Part shown: positions 17,483 to 25,310 of the stretch, piece after piece
Position numbering within the stretch: the stretch's first letter is position 1
Layout: each line of letters begins with the position of its first letter
Source: Candidatus Kuenenia stuttgartensis
GTDB lineage: Bacteria; Planctomycetota; Planctomycetia; Planctomycetales; Planctomycetaceae
Assembly (NCBI GenBank): GCA_945906725.1
Contig: CAMDRI010000051.1
Location: 1-33,155, forward strand
Length of the DNA: 33,155 nucleotides
Reading direction: 5' to 3'
Position numbers and translations under genes: made by a program
Notes under the pieces: generated by a model
What the model was told of the DNA's origin: nothing
Database searches by the model: none
What the model saw: only the letters and a program-made list of their open reading frames with translations

Positions 17483-18289
17483 TTATTCCTTAACGGTGAC
17501 TGCTTGTTCTTCCGCCGCCTCGGTTGGATGCCGCTCTCTTACTGCTGCGTAGCCGTTCGCGTGCAGGTCGTGAGCGAGGGACGCATCGCCGGTTTCGACA
17601 ATTTTCCCAGCGAGCATCACATGCGTGAAGCTCGGTTTGTTGAATTCGAGCAGGCGTTCGTGGTGCGTGATGATCAGCACGCCCATGTGCGGGCCGTGGA
17701 GTTTGTTGATCCCTTCGCTGACCGCTCGGACGGCGTCGCTGTCGAGGCCGCTGTCGGTTTCGTCGAGGATCGCGAACCGCGGACGCAGCAGCGACAACTG
17801 CAAAATCTCCATCCGTTTCTTCTCGCCGCCGCTGAAGCCGTCGTTGAGGTAGCGCCGAGCAAACTCGCTGTCGATGTCGATCTCGGACATCCGATCCTTG
17901 AGTTCCTTGCGGAAATCCTTCATCGGAATCAGCCCCTCGCCTTCTTTACGGTCGGGGTTGCGGACGTTCGAGACCGCGTGCCGCAGGAAGTCGGAGACCT
18001 TCACGCCCGGAATCGTCACCGGGTACTGAAACGCCAGAAAGATGCCCAGCCGTGCTCGCTGGCAGGGGTCCAACTCCAGCACGTTGACGCCGTCGAGTTC
18101 AATCGCCCCACCGGTGATCTCGTATTTCGGATGCCCGGCGACGACGTAGGCCAGAGTGCTCTTGCCGCACCCGTTCGGCCCCATCAAGGCATGAATCTCC
18201 CCCTGCCGAATCTCCAGGTTTACCCCCTTGAGAATCGGCTTGCCATCCACGGCGACTCGCAGGTCGCTGATCTTCAGAATCGCGCTCAT
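17483..18289 (-). CDS. sufC: Fe-S cluster assembly ATPase SufC
   Basis: This 268-residue ABC-type ATPase powers the SufBCD scaffold. Walker A is GPNGCGKST (37-45), the signature is FSGGEKKR (152-159), and Walker B with the catalytic Glu is AILDE (173-177), followed by TDSGLD as usual for SufC. The C-terminus extends beyond the common length with a polar tail (HPTEAAEEQAVTVKE). I start at the ATG at 18289; the longer open frame to 18340 runs into the end of nuoB. The gap to sufB is 50 bases. Confidence 0.96.
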   Translation of the reverse strand: MSAILKISDLRVAVDGKPILKGVNLEIRQGEIHALMGPNGCGKSTLAYVVAGHPKYEITGGAIELDGVNVLELDPCQRARLGIFLAFQYPVTIPGVKVSDFLRHAVSNVRNPDRKEGEGLIPMKDFRKELKDRMSEIDIDSEFARRYLNDGFSGGEKKRMEILQLSLLRPRFAILDETDSGLDSDAVRAVSEGINKLHGPHMGVLIITHHERLLEFNKPSFTHVMLAGKIVETGDASLAHDLHANGYAAVRERHPTEAAEEQAVTVKE

Positions 18290-18340
18290 TCGACTTTCAC
18301 TCTTTCCGCAATACGGATATCTGATGGGCTCTCGAATCAC

Positions 18341-18895
18341 TCACACGTTCAAAACGCTTGGCACGGCCGCGACTCCGCTGTGGTGGGGGACGGGGAGGAC
18401 TTCGGTCATCCCTTTGCCGAGCTTGCGGGCCTTGATCTTGTCTTGAATCCGCATGATCCCTTCGAGCAGAGCCTCCGGACGGGGCGGGCAGCCGGGGACG
18501 TACACATCGACCGGCACGACCAGATCGACTCCCTTGACGACGTGATAGCCCCACTTGAAGTACGGACCGCCACCGACGGTGCAGGCTCCCATCGCGATCA
18601 CGTACTTCGGATCGGGCATCTGCTCGTAGAGCCGCCGCACTCGGCTGGCCATTTTGTAGGTGACGGTCCCGGCCACGATCATCAAGTCCGCTTGCCGAGG
18701 ACTCGCACGGAACGCCCCGGCTCCGAAGCGGTCCAGGTCGAAGCGGCTGGCTCCGACGGCCATCATCTCGATCGCACAGCACGCCAGGCCGAATGTCATC
18801 GGCCACACACTGGACTCCTTCGCCCAGTTCATCGCCTGCTCCAGCGTTGAGACAATCACGTTCTCTTCAAAACGTCCTTCGATCCAACTGCTCAT
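18341..18895 (-). CDS. nuoB: NADH-quinone oxidoreductase subunit B (lone NuoB)
   Basis: This 184-residue complex I subunit carries cluster N2, the last Fe-S cluster before quinone. The four ligands are seen: C39 and C40 ([11 protein letters not shown]), C105 (GACTVGGG) and C136 ([12 protein letters not shown]). The sequence looks fully functional. No other nuo gene is present in the window; instead it sits between sufR and sufC, all in the same direction. It starts at the ATG at 18895 with GGACA upstream, and sufC begins 51 bases after its stop. A hydrogenase small subunit is unlikely because the whole sequence follows NuoB. Confidence 0.94.
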   Translation of the reverse strand: MSSWIEGRFEENVIVSTLEQAMNWAKESSVWPMTFGLACCAIEMMAVGASRFDLDRFGAGAFRASPRQADLMIVAGTVTYKMASRVRRLYEQMPDPKYVIAMGACTVGGGPYFKWGYHVVKGVDLVVPVDVYVPGCPPRPEALLEGIMRIQDKIKARKLGKGMTEVLPVPHHSGVAAVPSVLNV

Positions 18896-18977
18896 GATTT
18901 TGTCCGTTGTATTTTGGTGTCTTGTGATCCGTACCGAGCCACAAACTCTAGCGGCACGATCGCGCGATGCAATCGAC

Positions 18978-19607
18978 TCAACTACCCACGGTTTCGGCCT
19001 GAAACTCACAGCAATGATGCCCGTCGCGGCAGCATTTGGTGAGCGTGATTTTCGTTCCCAGAACGTCGCCAAAAACTTCTTGTTCCAACTCGCAGATACC
19101 GGAATCAGACGACGCCAACTCCTGATACGGGCAACTGTTTTCTCGCAGAATCGGCAGCGCTCCCGTCGTGTCAATTTCCACATCGAAGCCGCGACCGATC
19201 AGTGATGCCTGCAACTGCCGCAAACGATCCGGCAACGAACGCGAACGATCCGTTCGGCCGTAGCGGTTGACCATCGACTCTCGCACCCGCTGCACAACTC
19301 GCTTGCGGAGTAACGGCTCTTCGATGCTCTGCATTTCTTGCCAGAGGATCAGGGCCAGATCGCTGTAATTCTCTCCGAGTTGATTGAGCCCCGATTCCGA
19401 CACCTGGTAAACGAAGCGTGGACGACCCCGGCCGCCGCGAACCATGACTCGCGAGACAAAGCCCTGGCCTTGCAGTCGCACAAGTCGCTGGCGCACGGCT
19501 GTCGCCGTCACACCGACTGAGCCGCAAATCTCTGAAATCGTTCCCGATCCGAGCCGATGAAGCTGGTCCAAGAACGTTCGGTCGCTAGTTTCGAGTGCAG
19601 CTTTCAT
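18978..19607 (-). CDS. sufR: SufR-type Fe-S-sensing transcriptional repressor
   Basis: This 209-residue regulator has an N-terminal winged helix (residues about 8-70; [22 protein letters not shown] as the recognition region, [10 protein letters not shown] as the wing) and a C-terminal region rich in cysteines: C159, C172, C192, C193, C199 and C200. The C159-x12-C172 spacing equals that of cyanobacterial SufR, which binds an Fe-S cluster and represses suf when clusters are plentiful. The rest of the spacing differs from the cyanobacterial pattern. It heads the leftward suf cluster and probably controls it and itself. No strong ribosome binding site is visible before the ATG. Confidence 0.85.
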   Translation of the reverse strand: MKAALETSDRTFLDQLHRLGSGTISEICGSVGVTATAVRQRLVRLQGQGFVSRVMVRGGRGRPRFVYQVSESGLNQLGENYSDLALILWQEMQSIEEPLLRKRVVQRVRESMVNRYGRTDRSRSLPDRLRQLQASLIGRGFDVEIDTTGALPILRENSCPYQELASSDSGICELEQEVFGDVLGTKITLTKCCRDGHHCCEFQAETVGS

Positions 19608-19616
19608 GGCTAAATC

Positions 19617-19636
19617 AACTTAAGAGCCTTGAAGTT
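19617..19636. promoter_or_regulatory. Imperfect inverted repeat just upstream of sufR
   Basis: An AACTT...AAGTT inverted repeat with a ten-base centre lies 10-29 bases before the sufR start codon. Its place suits an autoregulatory operator that covers the leader. It does not equal the CAAC-N6-GTTG box known from cyanobacterial SufR, so the assignment is tentative. Confidence 0.35.
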
Positions 19637-19695
19637 ACGTCAATCCATCGGTTGCACGACCACTGCTCGGCGAGCGATGGTATCCGTGCCGGATA

Positions 19696-19721
19696 ATTTT
19701 GACAACCAAAATTGTCAAAAT
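19696..19721. promoter_or_regulatory. Perfect 10-bp inverted repeat in the sufR / 19904 intergenic region
   Basis: ATTTTGACAA and TTGTCAAAAT flank a six-base spacer (CCAAAA). It is AT-rich in otherwise GC-rich DNA and lies between the divergent sufR gene and the gene at 19904, about 90 bases from sufR. On either strand a TTGACA is included, which could serve as a -35 element. It may be the operator/promoter for sufR-suf or for the rightward gene. The rest of the 296-base gap shows no gene that I can support. Confidence 0.5.
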
Positions 19722-19903
19722 GCGTCTGGCCAAGCGACGATCACTCACCAAGGCCGCAGAATTCATCGCTTCTTTGGAATCGAACTCGGACCAAAAAAGT
19801 CTGCGAACTAAACTCCAGCCGAAAGGCGATGCCCGGCACATCGCGAACCATTTCAATCAACGCAATGCCGAGGAGATGAGATCATCGTCGAGGGAACGCA
19901 CCC

Positions 19904-20896
19904 ATGAGCCAACCTCCAACTGCAGGCGGTCCAGCATCCAGCGAGGCATCGGCGGGGTTCGCTTTTCGGCCACCCTCGCAGGCTTGGGAGCAGATTCGTT
20001 TCGCCGATGGTCCACAGAGTTTTTTGTGGGCCTGGTTCAAGCCCGCGGCAGTTCCTCAGGGATTGATTGTGCGAATTCCGGACGAGGCCTCGCAGGCTCA
20101 GTCGTTGACGCTTCGCGCCGTCCTGCATTTGACCGGTGTCGATTCGACTTGGGTGGCGATGTGGCAGGTCTACGGCATGGCCTATCCCGGCATGAATGGA
20201 GCCAATCCGCTGTTGGATCAGCCGTTGCCAACACTCGTGGCCGGGGCCGATCCGAATCTCGTGGTCTTTGTCGCTGCGCCGCAACCCAGCTACATGACGC
20301 CGATGGCGCCGTTTGCGGCACCGCCGATGATGCCTTCCGCAAGCGTTTCGACTTCGGCACGCACTAGCCAAACTGCCGAGTTGTTGGAGCGGCTGGATAC
20401 GGAGTGGAACGCCGCGATGGATGTCGAAAAGGATTTGGACCGGCTGCGCAAAATGCTCGTTGATTTGACGAGCCGATTGAAGACGTTGAATCGAGACTTG
20501 AACCCGGACGAACGCCTGTATTCCAGTCGCGAAGACAAACAGGACTGGCAGGATGCTCGGCGATTTTTGCGAGACTCGGACAATCGCCTGCGAGCCTGCA
20601 TCAAGGAATTCGACATCGGCGACTCCAGTTCGGCCGGACACAAGCGGCACTACGAGCACCTTCACGCGCAGTTCGTAGCCCCGCGCGTGCCGTTCGACGG
20701 CATGGAGCAAGCCTTGAACGGCTTCGAGTTCTATCGCAAGCTTCTCACGACCTTGCAGGGCAAGATGAACTCCACGTTCCTGGGGGCGCAGAGCAACGGT
20801 GAACGGCGAGCCCAAATGGTCTTGGCTCGGATCGCCAACAAGGTTCGCGAATCGTCCAACAAGAAGACGGCATTGGGTGCCGCGCTCGACGGCTGA
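19904..20896 (+). CDS. Hypothetical protein with predicted coiled coil
   Basis: This 330-residue protein belongs to no family that I recognise. Residues 1-130 look like a compact beta-rich domain (FADGPQSFLWAWFKPAA, LHLTGVDSTWVAMWQVYG). A Pro/Met/Ala-rich linker (about 125-155) follows, then a long charged helical region (ELLERLDTEWNAAMDVEKDLDRLRKMLVDL) that probably forms a coiled coil up to about residue 230. No signal peptide or membrane segment is present. GAGGGA lies eight bases before the ATG. It faces sufR across a shared regulatory region and converges on the permease gene. Confidence 0.75.
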   Translation: MSQPPTAGGPASSEASAGFAFRPPSQAWEQIRFADGPQSFLWAWFKPAAVPQGLIVRIPDEASQAQSLTLRAVLHLTGVDSTWVAMWQVYGMAYPGMNGANPLLDQPLPTLVAGADPNLVVFVAAPQPSYMTPMAPFAAPPMMPSASVSTSARTSQTAELLERLDTEWNAAMDVEKDLDRLRKMLVDLTSRLKTLNRDLNPDERLYSSREDKQDWQDARRFLRDSDNRLRACIKEFDIGDSSSAGHKRHYEHLHAQFVAPRVPFDGMEQALNGFEFYRKLLTTLQGKMNSTFLGAQSNGERRAQMVLARIANKVRESSNKKTALGAALDG

Positions 20897-20929
20897 TGCA
20901 TCGAATTTCTGCCGTGAGTTGCTCCGCCG

Positions 20930-22474
20930 TCAGGATTTCGGCCCATCCTTGGGCGACCCGGCTGGAGTCGCGCCGTGACGAGCCAACTCGCCACGCAACT
21001 GCTGGCCGAGAACGCTGTGCTTTCGGCCGTAACCGAGATAGATGCACATCCCGATCGCCAGCCAACCAATGAGCCGGTACCAGTTTTCTGCGGGTAGCGA
21101 GAACATCAGCATCAGACAGGCGGCGATCCCTAGCACAGGGACGACGGGAACGAACGGGCAGCGGAACGGTCGCGGAGTGTCCGGGTTCGTCTTGCGCATG
21201 ATCAGGACCGCCGCGCAGACAATCACGAACGCGAACAACGTCCCGATGTTGGTGAGATCGAGCAGGGCGTCAATCGGCAGCAGTCCGGCCAACACGCTGA
21301 CGAACAAGCCGATCAGGATGGTGCTCTTCCACGGCGTTTGAAATCGCGGATGCACGTCGGCGAAGAACTTGCTGGGGACCAGTCCATCGCGAGCCATCGC
21401 CAGGAACACGCGCGGAGCACTCAGCATCATTACCAGCAGCACAGACGTGATTCCAGCGACGCCGGCTCCGGCGATGATGAACTCTGCTTTGGGCAAGCCG
21501 GCCTTCTTGAAGGCGTCCGAGACTCCCGCGTGGATGTCGATCTCGTTGAAGCGAACCATGCCTGTCAGCACCGCCACCACGGCGATGTAGAGCACCGTGC
21601 AAATCAAGAGCGAGGTCACAATCGCGATGGGCACGTCGCGTTGCGGATTCTTGGCCTCTTCGGCGTGAGTCGACACGCTGTCGAATCCGATGTACGCGAA
21701 GAAGATGATGGCCGCTCCCGCCAACACGCCGACTGGACGGCCATTCTGCGGTTCCCCCAAGATCGGTTGCCCAAAGAAGCTCAGCCCCGACCAACCATAT
21801 GGAGCGAACGGCGTCCAGTTTGCCGAGTCGATGTAGAACGCGCCCACTCCGATCACGAACAGCACGGCCAAAACCTTCACGATGACCATCGCGGTGTTGA
21901 ACTTGGCGCTCTCCTGAATGCCTTTGACCAACACCGCAGTCACGATGGCGACAATCAAAACGGCCGGAAGATTGACCCAGGCTCCGGTCATCACGAAATG
22001 TCCATTTTCGTAAACCAGCGGATTCTTGCTGATGACGTCGGGGAGCACGATGCCGAACTTCGCCAGCACCGCTTGAAAATATGACGACCAGCCATTGGCC
22101 ACGGTCGCCGCTCCGACCGCGTATTCCAGGACTAAGTCCCAGCCAATGATCCAGGCGAAAAGTTCGCCCATCGTCGTGTAGGCGTAGGTGTAGGCACTGC
22201 CGGCGACCGGAGCCATTGACGCGAACTCGGCGTAGCACAGAGCCGCAAAGATGCAGGTCAGTCCCGCGACGACATACGAGACCATGAGGGCCGGTCCCGC
22301 GATGTCGTGTGCCGCCTTACCGGTCGACACAAAGATGCCGGCTCCGATCACCGCACCGATGCCCAGGCTCGTCAGCGCAACCGGTCCGAGCACCCGCTTC
22401 AAGCGGTGGTCGCCGGCCATTTCGTCGAGCAAATCCTGAAGATTCTTCTTCGCAAAGAACTGATTCTGCGACAT
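20930..22474 (-). CDS. APC family amino acid permease (cationic amino acid transporter type)
   Basis: This 514-residue integral membrane protein has about twelve transmembrane helices. TM1 carries the substrate-binding glycine motif in SLGIGAVIGAGIFVSTG. YAEFASMAPVAGSAYTYAY, GWDLVLEYAVGAA and the FFAYIGFDSVSTHAEEAKNPQRDVP loop are typical of the YfnA/CAT group of amino acid-polyamine-organocation transporters. The substrate cannot be specified. GGAGG lies eight bases before the ATG. The upstream space (22475-22649) holds a REPIN-like repeat. Confidence 0.92.
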   Translation of the reverse strand: MSQNQFFAKKNLQDLLDEMAGDHRLKRVLGPVALTSLGIGAVIGAGIFVSTGKAAHDIAGPALMVSYVVAGLTCIFAALCYAEFASMAPVAGSAYTYAYTTMGELFAWIIGWDLVLEYAVGAATVANGWSSYFQAVLAKFGIVLPDVISKNPLVYENGHFVMTGAWVNLPAVLIVAIVTAVLVKGIQESAKFNTAMVIVKVLAVLFVIGVGAFYIDSANWTPFAPYGWSGLSFFGQPILGEPQNGRPVGVLAGAAIIFFAYIGFDSVSTHAEEAKNPQRDVPIAIVTSLLICTVLYIAVVAVLTGMVRFNEIDIHAGVSDAFKKAGLPKAEFIIAGAGVAGITSVLLVMMLSAPRVFLAMARDGLVPSKFFADVHPRFQTPWKSTILIGLFVSVLAGLLPIDALLDLTNIGTLFAFVIVCAAVLIMRKTNPDTPRPFRCPFVPVVPVLGIAACLMLMFSLPAENWYRLIGWLAIGMCIYLGYGRKHSVLGQQLRGELARHGATPAGSPKDGPKS

Positions 22475-22535
22475 GTTGCCTGCCTCCGATCGGATGTACT
22501 CAACGCCGAGTTGCGTGAGGCGGGTAGCGTATTGA

Positions 22536-22646
22536 CGTGGGACAGGTTTTCAACCTGCCCGGACATCAATCGGCCGAGAGTTGAAGAGAACGGCATCGCA
22601 ACGAATTGTGAATTCGCGGCCGGGCAGGTTGCAAACCTGCCCCACG
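22536..22646. repeat. REPIN-like element upstream of the permease gene
   Basis: Two 26-base inverted copies (22536-22561 and 22621-22646) each read outward-in as C-GTGG followed by a (G/A)CAGGTT...AACCTGCCC palindrome. They differ at only a few bases and are 111 bases end to end. The right copy ends four bases from the stop codon of the response regulator gene. The heads are GTGG, not GTAG, and so do not contain a stop codon. Confidence 0.85.
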
Positions 22647-22649
22647 AGG

Positions 22650-23336
22650 CTACTCCGCCTTGAAGCGATAGCCGATGCCGCGAACCGTCTCGACCAAGTG
22701 GCCCTTGTCGCCGAGCTTCTGCCGCAGCGAGCGGACATGCACGTCGATGGTCCGTTCGAGAGCGTTGGCGTCCTCGCCGCGTGCGTTGTCGAGCAGTTCG
22801 TTGCGCGAGTACGGCCGGCCGGGACGGCGCATCATCGTCCAGAGCATCTTGAACTCGGTCGGCGTGAGTTGCATCTCTTGGCCATCGAGTTTCGCGGTGT
22901 GATGCGTGCGATCGACTTCGATGCCCGCCACCGAGATGACATCGGCCGATTGTTGTTCCGCCGACGGGCGTCGCAAAAGCGCCTTGATGCGGCTGATGAG
23001 CGGTTTGATTTTGAAGGGCTTGGCGACGTAGTCGTCCGCCCCCATGTTGAAGCCGACGATCTCATCGACTTCCTCGGCTTTCGCCGTCAGCATCAGGATG
23101 CGAATGCCTTGCGTCTTCGGATCGCTGCGAAGCTGTCGGCAGATTTGCAGGCCGTCGATACCCGGCAACATCAGGTCCAGCACGATCAAATCCGGCAGCG
23201 AGTTTTGAGCACGCCGCAACCCATCGGTGCCGTCGCTGGCGGTGAGCACTTCAAAGCCTTCGTTGGCCAAGTTGTAACTCAGAATTTCGCTCAATGAGCG
23301 TTCGTCTTCGATAATCAGAATCTTGGACTTCGACAT
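22650..23336 (-). CDS. PhoB/OmpR-family response regulator (orphan)
   Basis: This 228-residue regulator has a receiver domain with the acidic pair E10/D11, phospho-acceptor D54 (LIVLDLMLPG), the switch threonine in LMLTAK and the lysine in VAKPF. A winged-helix output domain follows (LTPTEFKMLWTMMRRPGRPYSRNELL, then HVRSLRQKLG and RGIGYRF). It resembles PhoB. I start at the ATG at 23336, with GGAGG six bases upstream, not at the TTG one codon before it. No histidine kinase gene is adjacent; the only kinase trace in the window is a remnant near 32022. Confidence 0.93.
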   Translation of the reverse strand: MSKSKILIIEDERSLSEILSYNLANEGFEVLTASDGTDGLRRAQNSLPDLIVLDLMLPGIDGLQICRQLRSDPKTQGIRILMLTAKAEEVDEIVGFNMGADDYVAKPFKIKPLISRIKALLRRPSAEQQSADVISVAGIEVDRTHHTAKLDGQEMQLTPTEFKMLWTMMRRPGRPYSRNELLDNARGEDANALERTIDVHVRSLRQKLGDKGHLVETVRGIGYRFKAE

Positions 23337-23429
23337 CAACCGCCTCCGAAACCACGGAGAATTCTGCCCTCTTCAATGGTTATCGCGGGTTCTCAGGTCG
23401 ATGTCGTGTCGAAGTCGATGAAGAATTGG

Positions 23430-24557
23430 TTAATTTCGCTTCCGCGCGTCGAAGTGCTTGAGCTTCTCGCGGTCGATCTCGACGCCGAGTCCCGGCTTCG
23501 TCGGGATCTCCAAAAAGCCTTCGGCGTCGATGCGGAACGGCTCGGTGGTCAGCGAGTCGATGTACGCGCACGGCGTGAGATACTCGACGTACCGAGCAAT
23601 CGGCATCGCCGCCGCAAGCTGCAAGTCGGCGGCCAAGCCCAGCGCCGTGTTCCAACCGTGCGAGACCATTTGGATGTTGTGATCGTAGGCCATCCACGCG
23701 ATGCGGCGCGACTCGGACAAGCCGCCGTTCTTCGTGCAGTCGGGCTGAATGATGTCCACCGCGCGGCGTTCGAGCCACGGCCGGAACGACTGCCGTCGAG
23801 TCAACACCTCTCCCGTTGCGATCGGCACGGGCGAGACGCGGGTCAGTTCGATGTAGCCCTCGATATCGTCCGGCGGTAGAGCCTCTTCAAACCACACGAT
23901 GCCGTAATCGGCGAGCATGTGCGCCGTCTCGCGAGCCCAGTTGACGCCGTGCGGCCAGAACTGCTCGCTACCTCCCGCATCGACCATCAAATCAACTCCA
24001 GGGCCGACGGTCTCGCGAGCGGTGCCGACCAGCAACTCGTCGAACTTCCGATCGCGCCGCCCGAACGGTCGCCAACCCATCTTGATTGCCCTGAACCCTC
24101 GCTCGACCGTCGATTCCAGAGTCGCCCGCAAAGCATCCGGCTCATCGAACAGGATCGAACCATACGGCTTAATCCGCTGCCGATAATTCCCGCCGAGCAA
24201 TCGCGACACCGGCTGCCCGCAGACCTTGCCGAACAAATCCCACAGAGCGATGTCGATCCCGCTGATCGCGTGCTCGACCGAGCCGCCACGTCCTTGCCAA
24301 AACGACGATTGCCGCAGCTTCTCGCTGACCCGCTCCGGCTCGACGGCCGACTCGCCTTTGAGCAGCGGCCACAGTAACTCGACCGCCCCCTCGACCAGCT
24401 TGCCGGACGTGAAGCAACTTCCCCAACCCGATAAGCCTTCGTCCGTCCGCACTTCGACAAACGTGTGCAGGTTCTCCTGCGGCTCATGCCCTTGTGGCCA
24501 GCCGCCATCGACGGTGGCTCCGGTAAGCGGGATGACTTCGATGTGAGTGATTTTCAT
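23430..24557 (-). CDS. Mandelate racemase/muconate lactonizing enzyme family protein
   Basis: This 375-residue member of the enolase superfamily has a capping domain (1-125) and a TIM barrel. The metal ligands are D193 (MVDAGG), E224 (WFEEALPPDD) and E250 (ATGEV). K159 (AIKMGWRP) and the H300/D273 pair (VSHGWNT, IIQPDC) are candidates for acid-base catalysis. The second lysine of the usual KxK motif is missing, as in mandelate racemase-subgroup sugar-acid dehydratases. The substrate is probably a sugar acid but cannot be named. No ribosome binding site is seen before the ATG. Confidence 0.88.
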   Translation of the reverse strand: MKITHIEVIPLTGATVDGGWPQGHEPQENLHTFVEVRTDEGLSGWGSCFTSGKLVEGAVELLWPLLKGESAVEPERVSEKLRQSSFWQGRGGSVEHAISGIDIALWDLFGKVCGQPVSRLLGGNYRQRIKPYGSILFDEPDALRATLESTVERGFRAIKMGWRPFGRRDRKFDELLVGTARETVGPGVDLMVDAGGSEQFWPHGVNWARETAHMLADYGIVWFEEALPPDDIEGYIELTRVSPVPIATGEVLTRRQSFRPWLERRAVDIIQPDCTKNGGLSESRRIAWMAYDHNIQMVSHGWNTALGLAADLQLAAAMPIARYVEYLTPCAYIDSLTTEPFRIDAEGFLEIPTKPGLGVEIDREKLKHFDARKRN

Positions 24558-24590
24558 ATTGGAGGTCTCGGCGGTGAGCGACGGAACAAT

Positions 24591-24617
24591 GCGTGACAGC
24601 TTTTCGGCGAGTCACGC
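24591..24617. other. Hairpin in the divergent gap before the receiver pseudogene
   Basis: GCGTGAC (24591-24597) pairs with GTCACGC (24611-24617) around a 13-base loop. It lies between the starts of the leftward enolase-superfamily gene and the rightward pseudogene. It may be an operator or chance; there is no further evidence. Confidence 0.3.
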
Positions 24618-24701
24618 AGCCGTCAAGCAAGCCGTGGTTATTCAGAATTCGAGTTTCCTGTCGTAGACTGCACGCCGACGTCTTTGGAAAAGGAAGTTGC
24701 C

Positions 24702-25165
24702 ATGCACCGCGATAGCCAGATAGTCGCTCGGCCCATGGAAGTCTTGATGGTGGAGGACAGCCTCACCGCCGCCAAGCTGACGGGCGAGGATGCGCTGGAA
24801 TTCGTCTGCCGTTCAGGCAAGCATGCTCGCGTTCCGCGTCCCGATTTGATTTTGCTCGACTAGAGTTTTCCGGGGATCAGTCAAAAAACGTGTTGGCGGC
24901 GGTGAAAGAGGATGCCGCGCTGCGAGACATTCCGGTCGTCGAGCTGACGGCCTCGATTGATCCGGCGGATCGAGCCGACGTCAAGCATTTTGATGTGGCC
25001 GCGTATCTCACCAAGCCGGTGAACCTCGAACAATTCTTGTGGCTTGTCCAAGAATTGAAGCAGTTGTGGTTGTCCGAGGTCATTTTGCCGCATGTCGATG
25101 AGGTGGCCGAGACGCCACCGGACGGCGCACCTTCTTCAGGCGGGTCGCTGGGCTTGTTCAAGTAG
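24702..25165 (+). pseudogene. Decayed Rcp/CheY-like response regulator
   Basis: A ribosome binding site (AAGGAAG) and ATG at 24702 open a receiver domain that begins normally (MEVLMVEDSLTAAKLT). It then jumps to GEDALEF, so about 25-30 residues between helix 1 and strand 3 are missing. The frame continues through RPDLILLD and hits TAG (24861-24863) directly after the phospho-acceptor aspartate. A shift of reading frame follows, and from about 24890 the domain resumes (VLAAVKEDAALRDIPVVELTASIDPADR, YLTKPVNLEQFLWLVQELKQLWLSEVILP) to a TAG at 25163. At least three lesions make it non-functional. Intact relatives of this Rcp1-like group are single receiver domains of about 145 residues. Confidence 0.85.
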
Positions 25166-25188
25166 CGCACTCGAGCCGCGTGCGCTAC
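25162..25188. repeat. REP-like palindrome with GTAG head
   Basis: GTAGCGCAC (25162-25170) and GTGCGCTAC (25180-25188) form a perfect nine-base-pair stem with a nine-base loop. The TAG of the head is the stop codon of the decayed receiver reading frame. Unlike the other elements it is a single hairpin. The rest of the space up to 25310 shows nothing that I can identify. Confidence 0.7.
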
Positions 25189-25310
25189 GAGAATAAGTCT
25201 TGCTCTCAAAATCAAATTTGCGATACATCTCCGTCCTCTTCGGAAGAAGGCTCTGCCTCTTCTCTGTGTTCCCTTCCGACCTTTGACTCTCCAGCCGGAA
25301 AAACTAACTC

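Noticed and set aside
17456..18850. 464-residue plus-strand frame opposite sufC and nuoB
   Set aside because: sufC and nuoB on the minus strand carry complete family motifs; this frame is their shadow.
19696..19721. Classical SufR box (CAAC-N6-GTTG)
   Set aside because: The repeat has CAA and TTG separated by six bases, not the CAAC-N6-GTTG arrangement, so it is reported only as a candidate operator.
19629..19811. 60-residue plus-strand frame across the sufR upstream region
   Set aside because: It contains the inverted repeat of the regulatory region, has no ribosome binding site and no family resemblance.
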